Shown piece by piece: positions 61,686 through 64,000 of a stretch of DNA of 64,000 bases. How positions within the stretch are numbered: position 1 is the stretch's first letter; the number at the start of each line of letters is the position of its first letter. Under the pieces are notes generated by a model. That model did no database searches. It was not told where the DNA came from and worked only from the letters and a program-made list of their open reading frames with translations. The stretch comes from Callipepla californica brunnescens (taxonomy: Eukaryota > Chordata > Aves > Galliformes > Odontophoridae), in contig JALIRH010000004.1 of the NCBI GenBank assembly GCA_023055505.1, positions 38,879,502-38,943,501 of the forward strand. The letters are read 5' to 3'. The position numbers and the translations under genes are program-made.

Positions 61686-62956
61686 CTTTGGGAAGAAAAT
61701 CAAAGACAGAGTTGTTACAATGAGAGAAGAACTTACACTGTCCTGCTTCATCAGCCCCTGGCATTGGTAAGGACAGATACTAATCTAATCTTACGAAGAA
61801 GACCACTGAGTTCTAATGCAGGCTTCCAGTCATGTATGACATTTCTAGATCACCTAGGTTGTTCACCAAGAAAAAAACAAGATCAAAAAGAAACCTCACT
61901 ACTGAGGTTTCCAGGTTATTGTTCTGTTAAAGCATTAATTTGGCTCTCAACCCAGAACAGGCTTGCAGGAACAAAAGGAAAGGAGGCTTCTAGCTCAGGC
62001 AAAAACTTCCTCTGTACTTAACAGCATAAAAGCAGGGGCATGAAAAGACCCAAAGTAGTTAAGAAGATAAGCAGCCTGAACTGGAGAGAACAAACAAAAT
62101 CAAGACTATCTGTAATGTGAATTGAAGGTACATTACTAAATACTTTCTAACACTTCAAGATAAGTTTTATTTATGGGAGGCATGACTGGGATTTGAATTT
62201 TTCTCCAATGAGCTATGCAAGAATTTGAGAGTGAATAATAACTGGCAAGGTTCTGGGTGGCAATTACTAAGTGCTTCACTCCAGAGCTACAAATAAATTG
62301 GATTACATGTGCTGTTTTGAACCTCATCTCAAAGTACAGAATACTCAGGTTGTGTCAAAACAGAGTGCTAATTATGCAAGCACTCCTCAACAGTTTGGAT
62401 AGAGTTCTTGCACTGCCAGGTTCCTGTCCTGCTGCCAGACTACAGATGGAGGGAGCAATAAGCATGAGTGGGTAAACAGCTTTTTGATGCTGAGGGAAAG
62501 GACTCAAACAGGACACACCATGTTGTTAGATTATCCTAAGATGGGTACTAGAAGTTAAACAGTTCTTTTCCTAAGCTGTGTTCACATGGCTGTGACTTTC
62601 CACAATCATCACACCTCTCTTCCTCACTGAACGCTGCACTGCTTACTATACAGTCATTCTGAAAACAATTCCAGCAATACTGCATACTAAGTAGTGACAC
62701 TGTTTTGTTTCTCCTTCTGCCCTGAAAGGTTTGACAGCTTCTGTGCTGTAGTGGCACTCCTACACACTAGTGCTACAGGTGCAATTGATTATACAAGGTT
62801 TTACCATTACAAGGTTTTCAACTTACCCATGAAAAGGTCATCATCAAGATCAACTTCAAGAGCCTCTGCAGCCTGCTGGAGCCAAGAGTCATGTTGCTTT
62901 GCTCGACTGTTGAAATATTCTGTCTTCTCGATCTGCCGTGCCAAATTCACCCGCTC
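61453..62956 (-). CDS. DDX24: DDX24, DEAD-box RNA helicase 24, 3' part (partial)
   Basis: Only the last two coding exons are in the window. The helicase core and start lie beyond 64000. They encode 120 residues from ERVNLARQIEKTEYFN to the C-terminal KKLVKSN. This is the basic, coiled tail that follows the helicase core, and it ends with the family's LLSQPLF and KTKYPTQSGK blocks, which match human DDX24 as I recall it. DDX24 is a mainly nucleolar ATP-dependent RNA helicase linked to ribosome biogenesis. Being on the same strand as ASB2 and to its right agrees with mammalian gene order. The assignment is firm, though the number of upstream exons is unknown. Confidence 0.92.
61686..62826 (-). 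other. DDX24 last intron, nothing recognised
   Basis: 1.14 kb with donor ATGG|gtaagt and acceptor cccaaag. Short open frames on both strands show no family resemblance. Confidence 0.75.
62827..62956 (-). CDS. DDX24: DDX24 penultimate coding exon
   Basis: Acceptor cttctgttgcag before GAGCGGGTG, donor ATGG|gtaagt. 43 codons plus G: ERVNLARQIEKTEYFN, then DSWLQQAAEALEVDLDDD and LFM. It matches the human DDX24 segment ERIxLARQIEKSEY and the acidic stretch after it. Phase agrees with the last exon (G|GA, Gly). Confidence 0.93.
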
Positions 62957-64000
62957 CTGCAACAGAAGTGCATTTCAGATATTCTGATCAAGTTTAAACA
63001 CGAGGCACTATATTAAAACCAATGTTTGAGAGTGTACATTACTTTGCACTGAGTGTCAGTCTTGCAGTTCCTTAGTGCTTAGGCACCCTATGTAACACAG
63101 GCACATCATCATTTGCTGAAGTGATACCAGATATCTGTGACTGAAGAACATAGTTTCTTCAGGTGTCCATGATGGAACTGGACTCTGGAAACATCTTAAC
63201 TACTAAACGCATCTGAATGTTAGCTCCTCGTTCTTTCATCATTACAAACACTTCAGAGACATCAGGAACAAATCCTGAATTCAACCACAACTGCTTCCAA
63301 GCTACCCATTTCCACAGTACAGCTGAATCTTAAAGTTACCAGCTTCAGCAATGGTTCCTCTCAGTCTGAAGTTCCTGCAGGGCATACCCACATTTTCAAA
63401 AATGCACCTAATTTTGTTTGTTTTGAAGGACAAAATGCCCTGTCCTGCACAGGTGGAAAGATGTCCACTGAACCTAAACCAACCTGCAGCTTGCCAGCTG
63501 GGCCAAGCTGTCTTAAACAGCTAATTTGTTATAGAAAGAAAATCTGATCTGACAGTAAATAATACATTAACTCAGCAGCAACTCCACCTGTGTGGAACGT
63601 GTCTGTGGTTGTAAAAAGCTGCGTGCAGGACACCCTGACCAACCTCACTGAATAGCCTTGTGCTTCACTGTTGCAGCACCACCCAGAACTGCCAAGATAG
63701 TTAAAACATCAGAAAGATGAAATACAATTTGCAGTTGACTACCAAAACAAGTCAGTTGCTTCTCCTTAGATAATTAATTTTAAATAGCTTTTACATATTT
63801 TTAAAACTAAGTCCTCTTTTTGGTCTTTTCACTATCGTGATTCACCAATTATGTTCTCTTCAAGTGTGAAGCTCCTTCAGAATTTTTCTCAACCTGAACG
63901 AATATATGCACAACAAGGCAATAAGAGGCAGACAAAAGGAACTAGCAGTGCTACTAGTCCTAAATACAGTGGCTTTGTGATTAAGCCAGGGGCAACATAG
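62957..64000 (-). other. DDX24 intron, runs off the window
   Basis: No further DDX24 exon recognised up to base 64000. The preceding coding segment, expected to end near a KYM..VK motif, was searched for by eye and not found. Confidence 0.65.

Overview
The window is vertebrate nuclear DNA, most likely from a bird and probably a galliform such as chicken. The evidence is many truncated CR1 LINE 3' ends (both orientations, with the octamer-type tail ATTCTRTG), one avian-type LTR, intron-split genes with GT-AG junctions, and predicted proteins close to the vertebrate orthologues I remember. No bacterial-type genes, CRISPR arrays, operons or tRNA/rRNA genes were seen.

Two genes are recognised, both on the minus strand. 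(1) ASB2 (ankyrin repeat and SOCS box protein 2, substrate receptor of a Cullin-5 ubiquitin ligase) is complete from 4276 to about 23075. Eight coding exons were joined by hand with consistent phase. They give a 584-residue alpha form, starting at 21401. A second upstream first exon (22805-23049) gives a beta form of about 645 residues that carries an N-terminal ubiquitin-interacting motif. The beta form splices into an acceptor lying inside the alpha first exon. (2) The 3' end of DDX24 (DEAD-box RNA helicase) enters from the right: its last two coding exons are at 62827-62956 and 61453-61685, and the rest of the gene lies beyond base 64000.

Layout. 1-4275: ASB2 3' UTR and downstream flank. 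4276-23075: ASB2, with introns holding two CR1 fragments and microsatellites. 23076-61452: about 38 kb between the genes with no recognised coding exon. In mammals OTUB2 sits here, but I could not find it. The right part of this interval (47-57 kb) is rich in repeats: one LTR, six CR1 fragments, a three-copy promoter-like repeat family, a CpG-rich patch and several inverted repeats. 61453-64000: DDX24 3' end.

Most notable observations: the ASB2 alpha N-terminus is encoded by the pyrimidine-rich tract and splice acceptor used by the beta form; a 9-codon upstream ORF overlaps the alpha start as ATGA; a three-copy repeat family has a conserved hairpin, a TATA-like box and, in two copies, a splice donor; two CR1 copies share a perfect non-CR1 flank; there is a perfect 24-bp palindrome; and a MEF2/E-box cluster lies upstream of the muscle-type ASB2 promoter.
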